Part shown: piece after piece, positions 14,034 through 26,525 of the stretch
How positions within the stretch are numbered: the first letter of the stretch is position 1
How the letters are laid out: every line of letters begins with the position of its first letter
Assembly: GCA_905250115.1 (NCBI GenBank)
Contig: CAJNOI010000011.1
Span: 812,426-876,425 of the forward strand
From: Adineta steineri
Lineage: Eukaryota; Rotifera; Eurotatoria; Adinetida; Adinetidae
Length of the DNA: 64,000 bases
Direction of reading: 5' to 3'
Made by a program: the position numbers and the translations under genes
The notes under the pieces: generated by a model
Told to the model about the DNA's origin: nothing
Databases searched by the model: none
The model's input: the letters and a program-made list of their open reading frames with translations, nothing else

Positions 14034-15683
14034 ATGAGTAAAAAAAAGACGTATATTAATGTCGTCGTTATGGGTCATATCGATTCGGGTAAGTCGAGTA
14101 TAGGTGGCCATTTGATATGTAAATGTAATGATCTTGGCGAGCGAAATGTGACGAGATTTGAAAGAGAAGCCACTGAGGTATAGATTCTCTTTTTATTCTA
14201 ATATTATCTATCTAATCTTATATTTTATACAATTGACAGAGGGGCAATAGTTCATTAAAATATGCTTTATTTATGAATAGCCTCGAGGAGGAATCTTGTC
14301 GAGGATTGGGTACTCTCCTTCGTGGAACTTGTAAAGAATTCATGACCAGTGCATATCATGTTACTATCGTTGATTCATCAGGTAATCGTAATTTTATGAA
14401 GAATATGATTACAGGTAATTCACAGGTATGTTTTATTTTCATTTTCTCTTATTCGATATAACTATGCTTAAATGATTTTTCTGTCAGGCTGATTGTGCAC
14501 TTTTGGTAGTATCAGCTAGTTCGAATGAATTTGAAGTTGATGTATCGAACGAAGGTCAAACACTTCAGCATATTCTATTGGCATACACTCTAGGTATTAA
14601 ACAACTGATCATCATTGTCAATAAGATGGATATAACAGAGCCACCTTTTTCCGAAACACGTTTCAATCAAATCAAAAGTGAACTAACAACTTATTTAACG
14701 AATATTGGTTATCAGTCAGAAACTGTACCTTATATTCCACTATCAGCATTGCATGGTGACAATCTTATTGACGCATCAGAACGTACGCCTTGGTATCAAG
14801 GTTGGTCAATTGATTGCAAAGATAGTTGTGTTACAGGTAAGACACTGCTAGAAGCATTTGATGCTATCATTCCTCCACAACTTCCAATTGCAAAACCACT
14901 TCGACTACCAATTCATGATGTCTACAAAATTTCTGGGACTGGTACAGTAATCGTAGGGCGTATTGAAACTGGTGTGCTCAAATCGAATATGACAGTAAAT
15001 GTTGCTCCATTAAATTTAACAACTGTAGTCAAATCCATTGAGATGTATCATGATGCTATGGAAGGTAAGAAAACTGTTGTCTTTGTCTGTTGAAGTATTC
15101 GATATTTTCCTTTCTTTTTTAGAAGCTCATCCGGGGGACAACATTGGCTTTAGCGTTCAAGGTATTAGTACTCGAGAACTTCGACGTGGATTTGTTTGTT
15201 CAGATGTAACAAATGATCCAGCACGAGAAGCTGCAAGTTTTACTGCTCAAGTGAGTTTAATCTTTTTATCTATCTTTTTCTAAAGTGTTACAATGCCTAT
15301 CGAATTTTTCCTAGATTATTTTCCTTAATCATCCTAATCAAATCTGTCCTGGTTATACAGCGATAGTTGATTGTCATACTGCTTATGTTGCGTGTCGATT
15401 TGTTGAATTTATGTCAAAGACCTGTCGTCGGACAGGTAGAGTTATCGAAGAAACTCCAAAATGCTTTGGATCAGGTGAATCTGGTATTGTTAAACTGATC
15501 CCAATAAAACCAATATGCGTTGAAAAATTTGTTGATTATCCAGCATTGGGTCGTTTTGCTATTCGTGAAATGCGTCAAACTATAGCTGTCGGCATTATTA
15601 TAGAAGTCGAAAGGAGAGCATCTCTTGGTGGTGAAATGATCGTAAAGACTAGTTCCGCCACCACCAAAAAAGATAATACATAA
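14034..15683 (+). CDS. Divergent eEF1A paralogue (translation factor-like GTPase)
   Basis: Exons 14034-14177, 14240-14425, 14488-15064, 15123-15250 and 15315-15683 give about 467 aa, close to eEF1A length (about 462), and cover all three eEF1A domains. The P-loop GHIDSGKS (residues 14-21) and NKMD are intact, and the C-terminal barrels are recognisable (ETGVLK, GYxAxVDCHTA, GRFAIREMRQT). The switch regions are not: the ERGITID switch I is replaced by CRGLGTLL, and the G3 motif DAPGH is DSSGN (residues 93-97), so the His needed for ribosome-stimulated GTP hydrolysis is Asn. Canonical eEF1A delivers aminoacyl-tRNA to the ribosome; this copy probably cannot cycle normally and may be a regulatory or tRNA-binding derivative. 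The frame is intact, which argues against a dead pseudogene. Confidence 0.85.
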
Positions 15684-16563
15684 GATGAGAGGTACTTTCG
15701 TAAACATTCAAACAAGTTAATGCACAAATGGACGTATTTTATTGCATCTGGTGCTTATTCTTGGAGAGTTATTGGAAAAGATGAAGAAAAATTCTTTTCT
15801 TTTTTAGAAACTTGTTTTAAAGTCTTAATCTCTTTGCTGATTGAGTATTAGTTGTAATCATACGACTTTTTCATGCTTGGGGAATATTTTTCATTTCAAT
15901 TTTTTTTTGTGCAACTGTTAAAGAAAAAGGTCGAGTTGAAGAGAAAGAATAAATATATAAACCTTAGATAAAAGACAACTCTTTCGAAAAAGAAACACAC
16001 ACTCACCCTATTTCTGCTTACCCTCATCCTTTGACAATAGTCGATGAAGGTGTCAGTCATACAAAACACGAAATCTACACCACTGATATTTTATTTATTA
16101 ACGACTAACAAAATAATAATTGGTCACATCAACAGAGAAGCGAAAAGCTCATAGTGCAACATCTTTACAAGATTGAAAGGTATTCGATTTTTAGCAATAT
16201 TCTTAATAACTGAAATCTCTCATTTCATATCGAGTGGTTATAAATGGATGTGCGGCATGAAGAGAAGCGGGCGTGGGTGTCGAAAGATATAACTATCCAC
16301 ACTTACACCCACGCCTTTGCCATTTGTTGTCATTTCAAGTATTATCACACGATGACATCACAACATTTGTATCAAATGATATATGTACATATAAAGAAGA
16401 GTCTGGGTGTCTCTCTCCCATTAATTCACATCCCACTGCCACGCCCACACAATCATGATATCAACATCCACTCCAACCTCACATCTACACTCTTAACTAT
16501 TGTCAAAAAAAACAATGTTTTTATGATATATTTGTAAGTTTATTAAGAACAATACGCGATACA
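15684..16563. other. Intergenic between convergent genes
   Basis: This AT-rich gap lies between the eEF1A-like gene (+) and the UNC-93-like gene (-), which converge here. It contains a telomere-like foldback (16269-16316) and a further C-rich tract at about 16430-16490 with decayed CCCACAC units. The open frames here are products of those repeats. Confidence 0.5.
16269..16316. repeat. Telomere-like foldback element
   Basis: The left arm GGCGTGGGTGT pairs with the right arm ACACCCACGCC across a loop of about 24 bases. The 11-base arms match perfectly. Confidence 0.65.
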
Positions 16564-18368
16564 TTAAGAGATAATAACTATTTTCGCAATGTTATCGCTA
16601 GTTGATATCTTCGAACGTTTCTTGTATTGCTGTATTTCTACACTAAAATATCCTATCATAGCCGCTGTTAAATACACTATCTGCAAGATAATCGCTGTAC
16701 GTACACGCACTGAAGAACCATATAAATAAACTACAAGATAACCAACATTTTGACCTAACCACATGTTAGAATAAGCAGCCTCTTCTTTAGTCTTAAACAA
16801 AATCCCATACAGAGCTAAATATAAAAAATATTTAGCAGATATTATTATTATTATTACTATTATTATTAATGCTAACACTATAATTCACGTTCAAATTCTA
16901 CTCACCAGCTTCTACGGGATCCCAAATAGCACTTGCAATACCTTGCATTCCGACTAAGATGAATAATATATAAATTTGTGATGATAACGGGTTCCACAAA
17001 AGCATCACTGTATATGATGAGTAACATAAAAGAGCAGTTACAATATAACATGGTATACGAATATTGTATTTTCCGAGGATACCAACAATCACACTGAAAA
17101 TAGAACTGGCAACACCATATGCGATCATTATGAGACCTTAAGAGAAAAAACAAGGCGAAATATGATTAATAATTTGTTATGTTTTACTGACCAACATAGG
17201 AGAGATCAGTTGTACAAGTGATAAAACTCTAGAATACGACAAAGAATATACCTTTTGTTGCTTAAAAATTGTTTTTAATTACTTACACTAGTAAAAATAC
17301 CAAAAAGAAAAGCTTCGGATGTTCCAATCCAAAATGCTAAAGGTAAAAGAAAAAGTTGCTTGATAGATTTCATCTGTTTAAATGTCGAAACAATAAAATG
17401 TCGAGAATCGACTAACAAATCTTTTATTGATGTAGCTTCTAGAATTATACGAAGATTATAAACTAAGATCAAAAAATCTTGAAATAAGAATCCATACTTT
17501 CCCATTTACGTTTCTGATCAAGCATTATAATACTAAGAATAATAGAAACAACAATTAAACCCATAAAAACACCATGGAGAATATAAGTCTATCGAGTATT
17601 GAAAATGAAATATGTATTTATTCATTTTGAAAAAATATCTACCGTTGTACCAGATATGATATTTAATCCACCGTTTCCTTGTTGTTCATTTTCTGCATAC
17701 TCAGCACCACAGTGCGATTCACTAGAATTTCCATTATTTATCGGAAGATTTTTGGGACTATCTCGTAAAACAAGGTATGTTACTAAATTACCCCAAATTT
17801 GACCTATACATATAAAATCAAAATTAATATTTTCAATAATGAATGTTCATTTACTAGTTTGAAATGCTGAAAAAAAAATGCCGAAATATTTGTTAATGAT
17901 AGCATCCGCTATAGGTCCACTTTCACCACCAGCACTTAAATCGGTAACATAAGCACTAAGTGCTGTCCAAAAACCAGCTCGAAATATACCGCAGATGACT
18001 GAAGCTATGTTAAAAAATGGTAATAAAATATGAAATTTATTTATGAGTTTACCTGGATAGATAATCCAAACTTTAGGATACATATTAGCGGCAATATATA
18101 ATAAAAATCCAACTTGAGCTAATACAATCGTCCATTTATATCCAGCTACGAAGATCAAGAGATTTGTAAAGAAAAGACATGATAAAACAGAACATCCTGA
18201 TATAATTGCCAATGAATAGTAACCAACAGTTTTATCTGTATGAATACTTGATTGTAAATTTGTTATAGCATTGTAAGACGTATAAACAAGAATAAATGTT
18301 AAACAGAGGATGCTAAAATTCGTTTTTCTTCGTACAGTAGATGAATCAGTTGTCTTGTTGTTAATCAT
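16564..18368 (-). CDS. UNC-93-like multi-pass membrane protein
   Basis: Eight exons read on the minus strand: 18368-18053, 18004-17855, 17803-17643, 17588-17498, 17438-17287, 17228-17192, 17136-16906, 16814-16564; all phases agree and give about 462 aa. The order of motifs follows UNC93A: an NLQSSIHTD segment after the first helix, YKWTIVLAQ, a NKYFGIFFSAFQTS segment, IWGNLVTYLVL, a Cys-containing luminal loop, LSYVGLIMIAYGVASS, and a C-terminal KTKEEAAYSNMWLGQ helix pair. UNC-93 proteins belong to the major facilitator superfamily; in worms and flies they regulate two-pore K+ channels and innate or metabolic signalling. The first ATG on the open frame is at 18368; an upstream TTG in frame is unlikely to be used. 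It is divergent from the flavoenzyme gene at 19.3 kb. Confidence 0.85.
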
Positions 18369-19287
18369 GGTTGATGAATAATTCAAGGTATTCTTAAATA
18401 AACATAGATGAAAAAATATCTTTGGAGAGACTGTATTACAAGAAAATCATCCACTCTTACAAGTTTTCAAGACCGAAGAATTAGAATCTTTAGGTAGTTT
18501 ATCAAAATTCTCGATCTTGATTTGTTCTGCAATAATAATTAATTTTAACTTTTCAAATGAAAAATCTATTAGTGTAAGTCATATAGGATTAAAATATGCA
18601 GCACACTATAGTTTAGACTACTACCATGAAAATATTGTCAAAAAATGAGTTTAAGTCAGTACTACATATGATATTCTGTGTGTTTGGATTTACGATGAGT
18701 CAATGCTAAAAGCTTGTTATAGCCCATAACGGGGAAGAGTGAATATTATTACGATATCTCTCGTACTCTATGAGTAAGTCATATCCTTACTCTATATTTC
18801 AACGCTTCTTTTAGTTTGTACTTCTCGAAAAGCAACTATTACTTACCTTAAAATTCTTCATGATCTTTGTGATATTTATATACTAAAAAAAGAGGAAGTA
18901 CGTAATGAAATACAAATTTTGTACTGTTAGTATCATAATAATAATAAAAAATTGCTACGATATTTGCACAGTCGTCACTTTCTTTTTGGGGTTTACCCAG
19001 ATTGCAAAATGTAACGATACATATATATTATTCACAATCTTATTAAGTTACGCACTTGAATGTCTTTACAGAAATAAAAGTAACATTATTTATTCAGTAA
19101 GCAATCAGTTTGTTGTCTTCTCTTTACATAAGAACATTTGTTTGAGTAGAATGTTGTTTGATTTTATTTTTCATGAGTAAAAAAAACGGAAGTAAATTCA
19201 ACAATGTTGACTTTCATGTGCGATATAAATATTGTGTACAACACTGCAGTTTTACTTATCATGGTATGCTTTATTTTTCGATACACA
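18369..19287. other. Shared upstream region of divergent genes
   Basis: This AT-rich region separates the start codons of the UNC-93-like gene (-) and the double flavoenzyme gene (+), so it probably contains both promoters. A short open frame at 18905-19180 has no recognisable feature and is not called. No RNA gene was seen. Confidence 0.45.
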
Positions 19288-22200
19288 ATGACTTGTTTAT
19301 GGTTTAGTATCTTTGCTGTTCATTTCTTTGGCTTAACATCTGCATCAATAACACAACCAGAGTATGCTTTTTTGTTAGCTAAATCACGAACTGACCTAAA
19401 ATCAAGAAGTGCGACAGTATCCTCGGTTATTGATATATTACAAGAATATTCTCTACAAATGAATAATACTCATCAATATGGTTTACCTAAATGTCAACAA
19501 TGCCATCGTATTGGGATTATTGGTGCAGGTATGGTACTTTTTTCTTTGATTACATAATATGTTCAATATTTCATAGGAGTATCGGGATTGTATGCTGGTA
19601 TTTTATTAGCAAAATCTGGTCATACTGTGGTTATCTACGAAGCGAATCAAAGAGCAGGTGGACGTGTTTATACATATCGCGATCCAGATGATCCTACACA
19701 ATTTGTTGGTGAATTGGGCGCAATGCGTTTTCCTCTTGATGTTCATCCTTATTTAAATTACATGATTCGAAATCAATATCAACTGAATATCACTGAATTT
19801 TCATCATACGATCCAAATACAATTGCTTATATAAATGGGATTTCCGCAACAGTGAAAGGTGCAGAGGATAATCCAGATTTATTTGGATTCAAAGTTAATA
19901 CAACAGAAAAAGGAAAAGTAAGATAATTTCTTGCAGTAACGAGTCAATCGATAATCTTTAAACAAAATGTTTATTTATCTTGCGCTATATGAGAAAGCTT
20001 CCTCGAGCAGTAAAGAAGGATGGGTTAAGACCTAACTTTCACTTTCTTACTAAATAGAGTAGGTGGGTGTAGGTGCCACTACGACTGTGGATATTTTTTT
20101 ACACTCATCTTCACTCTACAGGATTTAACTATGTCCAAAAACTCAAACTTTCGATCCACTTGTTATGAATGATTTAGTTGATGAAAGTTCATAGAAAAAG
20201 AGTTCACCTTTTTTATTATCAGATTAAAATGATTGTAATTTAGACACCGGATCAATTGTGGAACGAAGCTGTAGAGCCGCTGCTCAATCTATTTTATAGT
20301 GAGGGTTGGAATGCTGTTCGAACAAAATGGGATTCTCAGAGTATCATTACATATCTTAGATCAGTTGGTCTATCACGCGCTGCTGTTGATTACATAAGTT
20401 TAATTTCAAATTTTGAAACAAATTTATTTACATCGCTTCTTGAAGCTCTGCGAGACATGCTCGTACTTCAAGATTCCACTCAGTTTTATCGAATACAAGG
20501 TGGAAGTGATTTATTAATCACAGCGATGATCGATGAATGTATGAAAATCGAAGGAAACCGATGTAGTTTATTATTAAATACTAAAGTAACTCAAGTTCAA
20601 TTATATGCTGCGCAAACTGTACGAATAACATCTTCCAGTAATACGGATCTTTTCAATTCAGTTATTGTAGCTACGACAGCTACAGCTAGTCAATTGATTA
20701 ATTTTAATACACGATCAAATTTCATCGATAAATATCGTTCAATGCGTCAGTTACATTATGATTGTTCCAGTAAAATTCTTCTTTTTTTTAATTCATCCTG
20801 GTGGTTCAATAATGAAAATATAAATGGTGGCCGAAGTGTAACCGATCTTCCTATTCGTTTTGTTTATTATCCACAAGATTCGAATGTTAATGGTGGAGTG
20901 TTAGTTGGTTCATATACTTGGTCACAAGATTCCTTATTATGGCAATCACTTAGTGATGATGATGCAATTGAACTTGCTTTAAAAAATCTTATCGAACTTC
21001 ATCCAACAACTGGTAATAATATACGTACATTTTTTCGTGGAGGAAAAGTAAAACATTGGTGTGAAGATGAATATGCACGAGGTGCTTTTGCATTATTTAC
21101 ACCTCTACAAGAAACCGATATTTTTGATGATTTAAAATTATCTGTATCAAATATTCATTTTATCGGTGAACATACAAGTTCCGCACACGCTTGGGTTGAG
21201 GGTGCCATTCTATCTTCATTGCGTTCAGCTCTTATTATCCAAAAGGAAACCTATGATGTTGTAATTATTGGTGGAGGACCAATAGGGTTAGCGACAGCCG
21301 TTCGTTTATCATTAAAACAACCTACATTAAGTATTGCTATTGTTGAACAAGGTTATTTATTAAATTCCGATGGAAGTTCAGGAACATTTGATCAACGACA
21401 ATTTCGACAAATGTATAATGAAATATATTTAGCTGAATTAGCTAATCTTTCTGTACCTCTCTGGCACGAGATTGAACAACTGGCTAATCTGTCTCGAGGT
21501 GCTATTCTTAATACCGATGAAGGCTATTTATTCTACGGTGATTTTAATTCACCTGAAACAGTTGAAGGAGATCTACCATCTATTCAAAGAACATGTGAAT
21601 TACTTCAAATGGGTTGTATTTATTTAAATAGTACACAATTACAAGCACGATTTCCTTTTTTCAAATTTGCTCCGCATTATCAAGGTCTACTACATTCTCA
21701 ATCTGGTTATATTAATGTAACAACTTTAATTAACGCACTTTTACGAATCATAGAACAAAATCCAAAAATAACAATTCGACAAAATGAGCAATTTCTTTCA
21801 ATAGATAAGATAAATTATACAGATATCGTAACCAGTCGTGGATCAATACATGTAAAAAAGAAGATACTATTTGTACCTGGTCCTTTTGCCAAGAATATAG
21901 CTGATCTACTTGATTTTAATCTCAATGTTACTCTGTGGGAAATGCCATATGTAAATTTTCGATTGCGACCAAATGCGACACAAATTCCAACATGGTTTGC
22001 ATGGGGTGGAAATGATTATTATTCATTATTTTCTGGTTTTCCTATTGATCCCACATCGGAGTATATATCTATCGTCGCTAGTTTTATTCAGAATTTGTCT
22101 GAACCTTTGTTATACCCTTCACAACGAACGAATGTTGCTAATCCATTTATAATTAAGAAAATTATTGATTTTGTTGCACAAAATTTATCACAGGTTGATT

Positions 22201-22547
22201 CAAAGGATTATTTTGTTAAAAATCGAACATGTTTAGCAACGTTTTTACCGGATAATGGTTTCCTACTTGACTATGTACCCAATACGAATAGAAGAGTTTT
22301 AATGCAAGCTGCCGGATGGGGAATGAAATTTGTTCCTGTATGGGCAGATATTCTTTCTGATATGATATTATTAGAATCAAATGATGCATCACCTTATGCG
22401 AAATATTTACCGTACTTTTCATTATCCCGACCTTATCGACTTATAACAAATGCTAATCAAGGATCCGTTACTTCATCCAGTGAATCAAATACAAATTATT
22501 CTGTTTTATATTATTTGACACTTCTTATTTTCTTATTAAGAGACTAA
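19288..22547 (+). CDS. Secreted double flavoprotein: amine oxidase domain fused to DAO/sarcosine-oxidase-like domain
   Basis: Exons 19288-19528, 19577-19917 and 20244-22547 encode about 961 aa. In-frame ATGs also occur at 19204 and 19261; I prefer 19288 because it begins a clean signal peptide (MTCLWFSIFAVHFFG). Domain 1 (about residues 75-525) is an FAD amine oxidase / L-amino-acid oxidase type: a GAGVSG dinucleotide fold at about 79-84, RAGGRV, and a C-terminal HFIGEHTSS. Domain 2 (about 530-935) restarts with IIGGGPIGLA at about 536 and follows the FAD-dependent DAO / sarcosine oxidase pattern. The extreme C-terminus is a Ser/Asn-rich stretch plus a hydrophobic tail ending LLIFLLRD, compatible with a GPI-anchor signal. 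Together this suggests an extracellular oxidase releasing H2O2; the substrates of both halves are unknown. Horizontal acquisition is possible but untested. Confidence 0.82.
20057..20119. repeat. Telomere-like foldback element (intronic)
   Basis: A left arm with AGTAGGTGGGTGTAGGTG and a right arm with ACACTCATCTTCACTCTAC pair imperfectly. It lies in intron 19918-20243 of the flavoenzyme gene, the only long intron of that gene (326 bases). Confidence 0.5.
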
Positions 22548-24447
22548 TTTTTTATGTGCCAGAGGTTGTTGTAAGATGAAAGAATATTTTTTTTTTACAA
22601 CTAACATTTTCTTGATATTTTTTAAATCTGCAAAATAAAATATTTTATCATTTTTTTCTGTCCCATCTCCGCAAAACATGTTTTCGGATCGATAAAATCA
22701 GACTAAACTGAGTTTTATGCTCATTTAGGAAGTAGTTCAATTGTTTTTGCTATACTTAAAATGTCAGCTTTTTTTTTACTGTTTATATCTCTTTTGTAAG
22801 AGATTCATTATCAGGACCCTCCACATTTTCAACACTGTTGTATGACCTGAGAGATGAACTAAATTTCTTTTTTCAGTTAAAAGAGAAAGTTTTTGTGTGA
22901 GCGTGGTTATGAGTATAGTTGAAAGTGCAGGTGCAGGAGTAAGAGTGGGTGTGCGGCGGATACATGCAGGTATACGGGCCAATTATTCATCGAATGTCTA
23001 CTCACATTCGCGCTAACCACTCGTTTCATCAAGATCTAAAGATAGTGTACCTACTTCATGTCGTTTCCCACAGCGATGAGTATTGCCAAATATCAGTGAA
23101 CATTCATGAGTAAAAATTCAGACACATTATTAAAAGAAATGATCATTGGTTTATACTGGTTGCTTTGTTCTACTTAAAAAGATCATAATTGATTATCAAT
23201 TTTTTTCACAAATCTCTTCATATAAAATATTATAATTTCTATGACGTTTCGGTAAGCGTTGTTGTCTTCTCTGCAGTTTATTGATAGAAATTTAGAATAA
23301 TATATACTACAAAATGAGATAACATGAGATCGCATTAAATGCATTTCAATACACTAGATTTGTGTTTTCGTTTCTGATGTGATTTTTGATAGTGAGTTGG
23401 AAGGAGATGTTAATAGTAAATCACTTTTACCAGCGATCACCGTCTTGCTGATTCACTATCAGAAATGTGTGAATGTAGATTTGAGGGTGTGGATGTGGGT
23501 GATAGCTAGAATCGTGTGTCATCCACACTCACGCCCTGAAATTATGAGGAATACATTATTAATATGAATGACTAGTTCTTTAAGTTATTGATACATTGCA
23601 TGAGCTAAACTGTACAATTCACTCGTTTACCATCACAGTCTATGATAATTATTCTATGAAACTGTTAATGTTTTTATCTAATATATTTACATACAGAAAA
23701 GTAATCTGTGAGAAAAAAGCGATTTAAATGACTAGTCTTTATCTCAACAACGATATCATGAGTAACTTAAAGTTCAAGCTATCATACATATCAGTTCTAA
23801 CGCTGTGATTCACGAGTGTGATAAGATATGATAAGACAAGTCTAGAGTGTGTGAGGCACGGATACGGATGAAATTAATATACTTACTCTCAAGATTGCGG
23901 TACACTTTCTTGTTTCATCATAAGTTGTAAAATATTCTTCAATATATTTATTTGTTATACCAACTTATTCATCCAATGATTGATATTTTTTTGATAATGT
24001 TGAGTAGTATTTACTTTAGTTTGAGACTAATCTCATATTCAAAATTTTATATTAAATATTTATTCATTTAGTTTGATTATTTTCTTTAAATGAAAAAAAA
24101 TATTTATTGATCTGTTAAATAATCATTTAAGTGAGAGATTTTCTTAACTTAATTTTTCGATTTTAACAGATTTTACTTTTATTGATTTATCTTTTTTCTT
24201 CTGTCTTCCTTCCCTTTCTCTCAATGTATTACTAAGTCAAAAAATAAATCGAATAAAATTTCTATTCACAAGTTTTTTTTCATTAATTTAAATTTTTGTC
24301 TCGATTTGAAAAATATTTTGTTTGATTTTTCTATAAAAATAAAACTTTTTTTTAATTACATTTCCTTTTTTTTCTAGAAATTAAAAGCAAATTTATTTAT
24401 TTTGTTAAACGAAATTTTATCAAATTAAATTAAAAATATTTTTAATT
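22548..24447. other. Intergenic, repeats only
   Basis: No gene was recognised. There is a G-rich one-sided tract at about 22895-22975 (units like GTGCAGGTGCAGG and GTGGGTGTGCGG), a foldback at 23481-23540, and very AT-rich DNA from 23.9 to 24.4 kb. The flavoenzyme (+) and the NHL gene (-) converge on this gap. Confidence 0.45.
23481..23540. repeat. Telomere-like foldback element
   Basis: The left arm TTGAGGGTGTGGATGTGGG and the right arm ATCCACACTCACGCCCTGAA pair around a loop of about 20 bases. The terminal TTGAGGG matches other family members. Confidence 0.65.
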
Positions 24448-25803
24448 TCAAATTTTTTTATATTTTAGAACTCGATGATTATTACAATCAACAACATAAA
24501 GATTTTCGTCATTATCAAATGATAAACCTGTGGGACAATTCAATTGATTTCCTTGAACATTTGTACTAACAACAATTTCACCTTCTTTATCTCTTTCACA
24601 CCAACGCATTATCCGATTATTTCCTTCATCTGCTACATAGATTTGGCCAGAATGATCAGCAAAGACTCCTTGAGGAGAAGACAACTGTTTGAGACTATTT
24701 CCTTGACCATTTCCACCAGCAACAATAATTCCTTCTTTTGCATCTTTTCTCCATTTCATTACACGATGATTCTTATTATCTGATATATAAAGAGAATACT
24801 CGTCATCAATAAAGATAAAAGTAGGAACATTGAGTTGATTGAGATGATTTCCATAATCATTTCCACCTGCAACTAATTCACCTTTTGTATCTCCTTGATT
24901 TCATCGTCTTACTTCATGATTGTCCCAATCAGAAACATAGATAAATCCATTTTTATCAATTGTTAGACCAGTACATCTAATATTTGAAATAATCGTTTGT
25001 TGAGTTTGATCAAAACATCGAATTACTCGTTTGTTTCCCCATTCCGAGATAATAAAAGAATTATTTTTTTTATCAAAAATTATATTTGTTGGATAATTCA
25101 ATTGATTATTTTGATTTCCACCAACAATGATTTGACCACCATATGAATTCAGTTTCCATTTAACAATACGATGATTATAAGAGTCAGCAATATAAACTGA
25201 TTTATCATCATCGATAAAGATCCCTAGAGGATCCGAGAGTTGATTTAATTCATGTCCTTTTTCAATTTCAATTCGTCCAGCAACAGTCGCTGGAAATTGT
25301 TGAAATCTATTCTTTTTTATTTGAATTGTTTCTAAAATAAAAGATTTTCATTATTTTTAACTGAAAAAAGGGCGAAAATAAGAAAAGAAACTTGTATTTG
25401 AATTTGTGTTAGTAAAATAAAGTTTTCTATTTGTTAAACTTAATTTTTAATGAATAAAATAAACTTCAGATAATTTCTTCATTCAATTGAGATTTCTTTA
25501 TTTGATTTTTATAGAAGTGTAATTTCGAAAAATCTTCTTTAAATAAAATCATTTTTATTTGAATGATTTAAATAAAATCGATTAAAAACTTTTTTTTTCT
25601 TTGAAAATTCTAAACTAAAAAGTTAAACTTAGCTTGAATTTATTGAACAATTTAAAAACAAGAAAAATACTAAAAGAGATTTTTCAAATGAAAAAAACTA
25701 TAAAAATTCTATTTATTCTAAGAAATTTGTTGAGATTAGAATTTTCTATTAGAATAAATCTTAAAAAAAAACAAAAAAAGGAATGATTTCATTAAAAAAA
25801 ATA

Positions 25804-25847
25804 GGGTGTGGGTATTTTATGTCAACCACACCCACACCCACACCCTC
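25804..25847. repeat. Telomere-like foldback element (intronic)
   Basis: AGGGTGTGGGT and a longer right arm of three CCCACA units ending CACCCTCC flank a short loop. It lies 12 bases from the donor of exon 2 in the broken NHL gene, so on the transcript the G-rich arm immediately follows the splice site. Confidence 0.7.
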
Positions 25848-26417
25848 CATGAAACATACTTTGTTTTATCTGAGATTGAGTTGATATTTGATTTGTTGTT
25901 ATTGGATTCTTTGAAATAGTTGCTGTACTAATTGTAGAATGATTTGATTGATAAGAATCTTAATACAAAGAAAATATGATCATTTTATTTGACAACAATA
26001 AAAAAATAAATAAAGTATAATTTAAATTATTAGAACTATTTTTTAAGTTTTTTGAAAGAGTTTATAATGGAACGAATCAAAATTCAATTTTATGATTTTA
26101 GATTTTCTCAATTAAGATAAAAAGATATACAGAGAGAGGATTCGTTCATATTTTATCTTTTGAATATAAATCCCAAAGGTTCCTCTATAAAATATTTATT
26201 TTGTTTTGGAAAAATATTTTTCTACCTACAAAATACGAAATGTATTTATTTATGGAAGAAAATGTATTTAATTTTCAAAACCAAAATTATTTTAGATGAG
26301 GTCTGAGTGTGTATGAGTATTATATCTATCACACACTAACACTTTTCACTTCAACAAAAATATCTTTATTTATGTATAAAATAATAAAGCGATATGCTGA
26401 TGTTTGACACAGTCTAT

Positions 26418-26525
26418 CAGGGGCGTAATCCTAGTTTTTCTATTTCAATGGTCAAAAGAGTGAGCTTTCTAGAAGCAGGGGGGGGGGGGGTATGCGCCCC
26501 ACGCGCCCCCTACTTGCGCTACTGC
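26418..26525. mobile_element. Possible terminal fragment of a hAT-like DNA transposon
   Basis: Starting at 26418, CAGGGGCGTAATCCTAG resembles the CAGGGGCGTA terminus common to many hAT-type elements. It is followed by a G13 run (26478-26490) and a GC-rich stretch with GCGCCCC repeats, strikingly unlike the AT-rich surroundings. It lies inside the first intron of the broken NHL gene. No transposase or second terminus is visible. Confidence 0.3.

Noticed and set aside
16244-16537. Open frame of 97 codons
   Set aside because: It is composed of the telomere-like foldback and adjacent C-rich repeats, giving a Thr/His-rich artefact.
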